14,459 nt of DNA from an uncultured bacterium (lineage in GTDB: Bacteria > Cyanobacteriota > Vampirovibrionia > Gastranaerophilales > Gastranaerophilaceae), in NCBI GenBank assembly GCA_900553205.1, contig USCK01000034.1, forward strand, positions 1-14,459. Direction: 5' to 3'. Below the pieces are notes generated by a model. That model was not told the origin of the DNA. It saw only the letters and a program-made list of their open reading frames with translations, and did no database searches. This document shows positions 13,769-14,459 of this stretch, piece by piece. Position 1 is the stretch's first letter. Each line of letters opens with the position of its first letter. The translations under genes and the position numbers were made by a program.

Positions 13769-14459
13769 ATGTTAAAAAAGATATTGGTTCAAAATTATAT
13801 ACTTATTGAGAAGTTGGAGCTTGATTTCAGTAACAAATTGAACATCATAACAGGTGAAACAGGCTCCGGTAAAAGTATCTTAATTGGCGCAATAGACACT
13901 GTTTTTGGGGCTAAGACTTCTAAAGACTGTATCCGTACAGGATACGACAGGGCATATATAGAACTGTCATTATTTTTGAATCAACCTATCAACGAGCTTT
14001 TAACTTCAAACGGCATTGAGAACTTTGGTAACGAATTGATTATTTCAAGAGAAATTACTCAAACAGGTTCTCGTTCAAGAGTAAACGGAACTCTTGTGAA
14101 TTTGGATTTTATCAAGGTTTTACGAGATAAGTTTTTAGATATTCATTCACAACATCAGACCTATTCGTTTATGCAGCCTAAGTATCATATCCAACTGCTT
14201 GATTCTTATGCAAAAGCGACATGCTCTGATTTGTTTAAGGAATACACAACTCTTTTTGAAGATTATACAACAGCAAAACAAGAGCTTGAAAAAGCTAAAA
14301 ATGCCAATAATCTCACAGAAAACCAGATTGAATTTTTAAAATTTCAAATAGATGAAATTGAAGCTGCTAATATAAAAGAAATTGATGAAGACGAACAACT
14401 GGAGAATGAACTTGTTGTTCTTGAGAACGCTGAAAAATTAAAGGAATTGACAGGCTCTG
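13769..14459 (+). CDS. recN: DNA repair protein RecN, N-terminal part (cut by window end)
   Basis: RecN is an SMC-like ATPase that acts in double-strand break repair. The first 230 residues are present. They begin MLKKILVQNYILIEKLELDF, the usual RecN/SMC opening, followed by Walker A GETGSGKS (29-36; most RecN proteins have GETGAGKS). Then come EITQTGSRSRVNG (95-107), where the arginine-rich loop and the NG turn are typical, and FLDIHSQHQ (122-130), the family's Q-loop. A coiled-coil begins near residue 155, with the RecN-specific LKFQIDEIEAA (190-200). The remaining coiled-coil and the C-terminal ATPase half lie beyond the window. The start is ATG 13769; no Shine-Dalgarno precedes it and the -10 box ends 6 nt upstream, so the transcript is predicted to be leaderless. 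Many bacteria induce recN in the SOS response; no known LexA site is seen. Confidence 0.93.
   Translation, partial: MLKKILVQNYILIEKLELDFSNKLNIITGETGSGKSILIGAIDTVFGAKTSKDCIRTGYDRAYIELSLFLNQPINELLTSNGIENFGNELIISREITQTGSRSRVNGTLVNLDFIKVLRDKFLDIHSQHQTYSFMQPKYHIQLLDSYAKATCSDLFKEYTTLFEDYTTAKQELEKAKNANNLTENQIEFLKFQIDEIEAANIKEIDEDEQLENELVVLENAEKLKELTGS

Noticed and set aside
1..14459. CRISPR arrays, tRNA/rRNA genes, insertion sequences or prophage
   Set aside because: No spaced direct repeats, tRNA-like cloverleaf, transposase or phage motif was seen; the longest gap between firm genes is 273 bp.

Overview
This is an AT-rich, densely packed bacterial chromosomal segment that uses the standard code (TAA, TGA and TAG all serve as stops). 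The DXR and ClpC-type sequences look cyanobacterial in flavour. The neighbour pairs ruvX-DUF1292 and tilS-hpt are known from Firmicutes. Together with the low GC, this makes a non-photosynthetic relative of Cyanobacteria (Melainabacteria/Vampirovibrionia, for example gut Gastranaerophilales) my best guess. That assignment is an inference of moderate confidence; a Firmicute is the main alternative. I see no phage, transposon, CRISPR, tRNA or rRNA signal.

Left half, minus strand (6320 down to 1): trkA, trkH, bioD, bioA, dxr and the 5' part of ruvA. The first four are tightly packed (trkA/trkH overlap by 4 bp, bioD/bioA are 1 bp apart). They pair a potassium-uptake system with the last-but-one and third-from-last steps of biotin synthesis. 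dxr (MEP isoprenoid pathway) has its own strong-looking promoter in the bioA-dxr gap, and ruvA starts inside the end of dxr. A 10-bp perfect inverted repeat sits at the bioD start codon.

Centre (6285-6557): a 273-bp divergent intergenic region. It has one promoter toward trkA and two good promoters on the plus strand. The first plus promoter precedes a 14-codon mini-ORF. The second precedes the rightward operon.

Right half, plus strand (6558-12978): eight genes with gaps of 0-7 bp or short overlaps. They encode a stand-alone ClpX-type zinc-binding domain protein, a 530-aa protein of unknown function, RuvX, an acidic DUF1292 protein, a 444-aa protein made of six Clp N-terminal half-repeats with no ATPase, TilS, HPRT and a CMP-sugar cytidylyltransferase. 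Two further plus-strand units follow: a secreted HExxH protein (from 13047) and recN (from 13769, cut by the window end).

The most interesting points are: (1) one operon carries two different substrate-recognition domains of Clp unfoldases, both detached from any ATPase; (2) three genes (trkA, dxr, recN) have promoters that place the transcription start at or within 3 nt of the AUG and lack a ribosome-binding site, while genes inside the operons have clear Shine-Dalgarno sequences, which suggests leaderless mRNAs; (3) a symmetrical element overlaps the bioD start; (4) a small ORF or gene remnant precedes the right operon.
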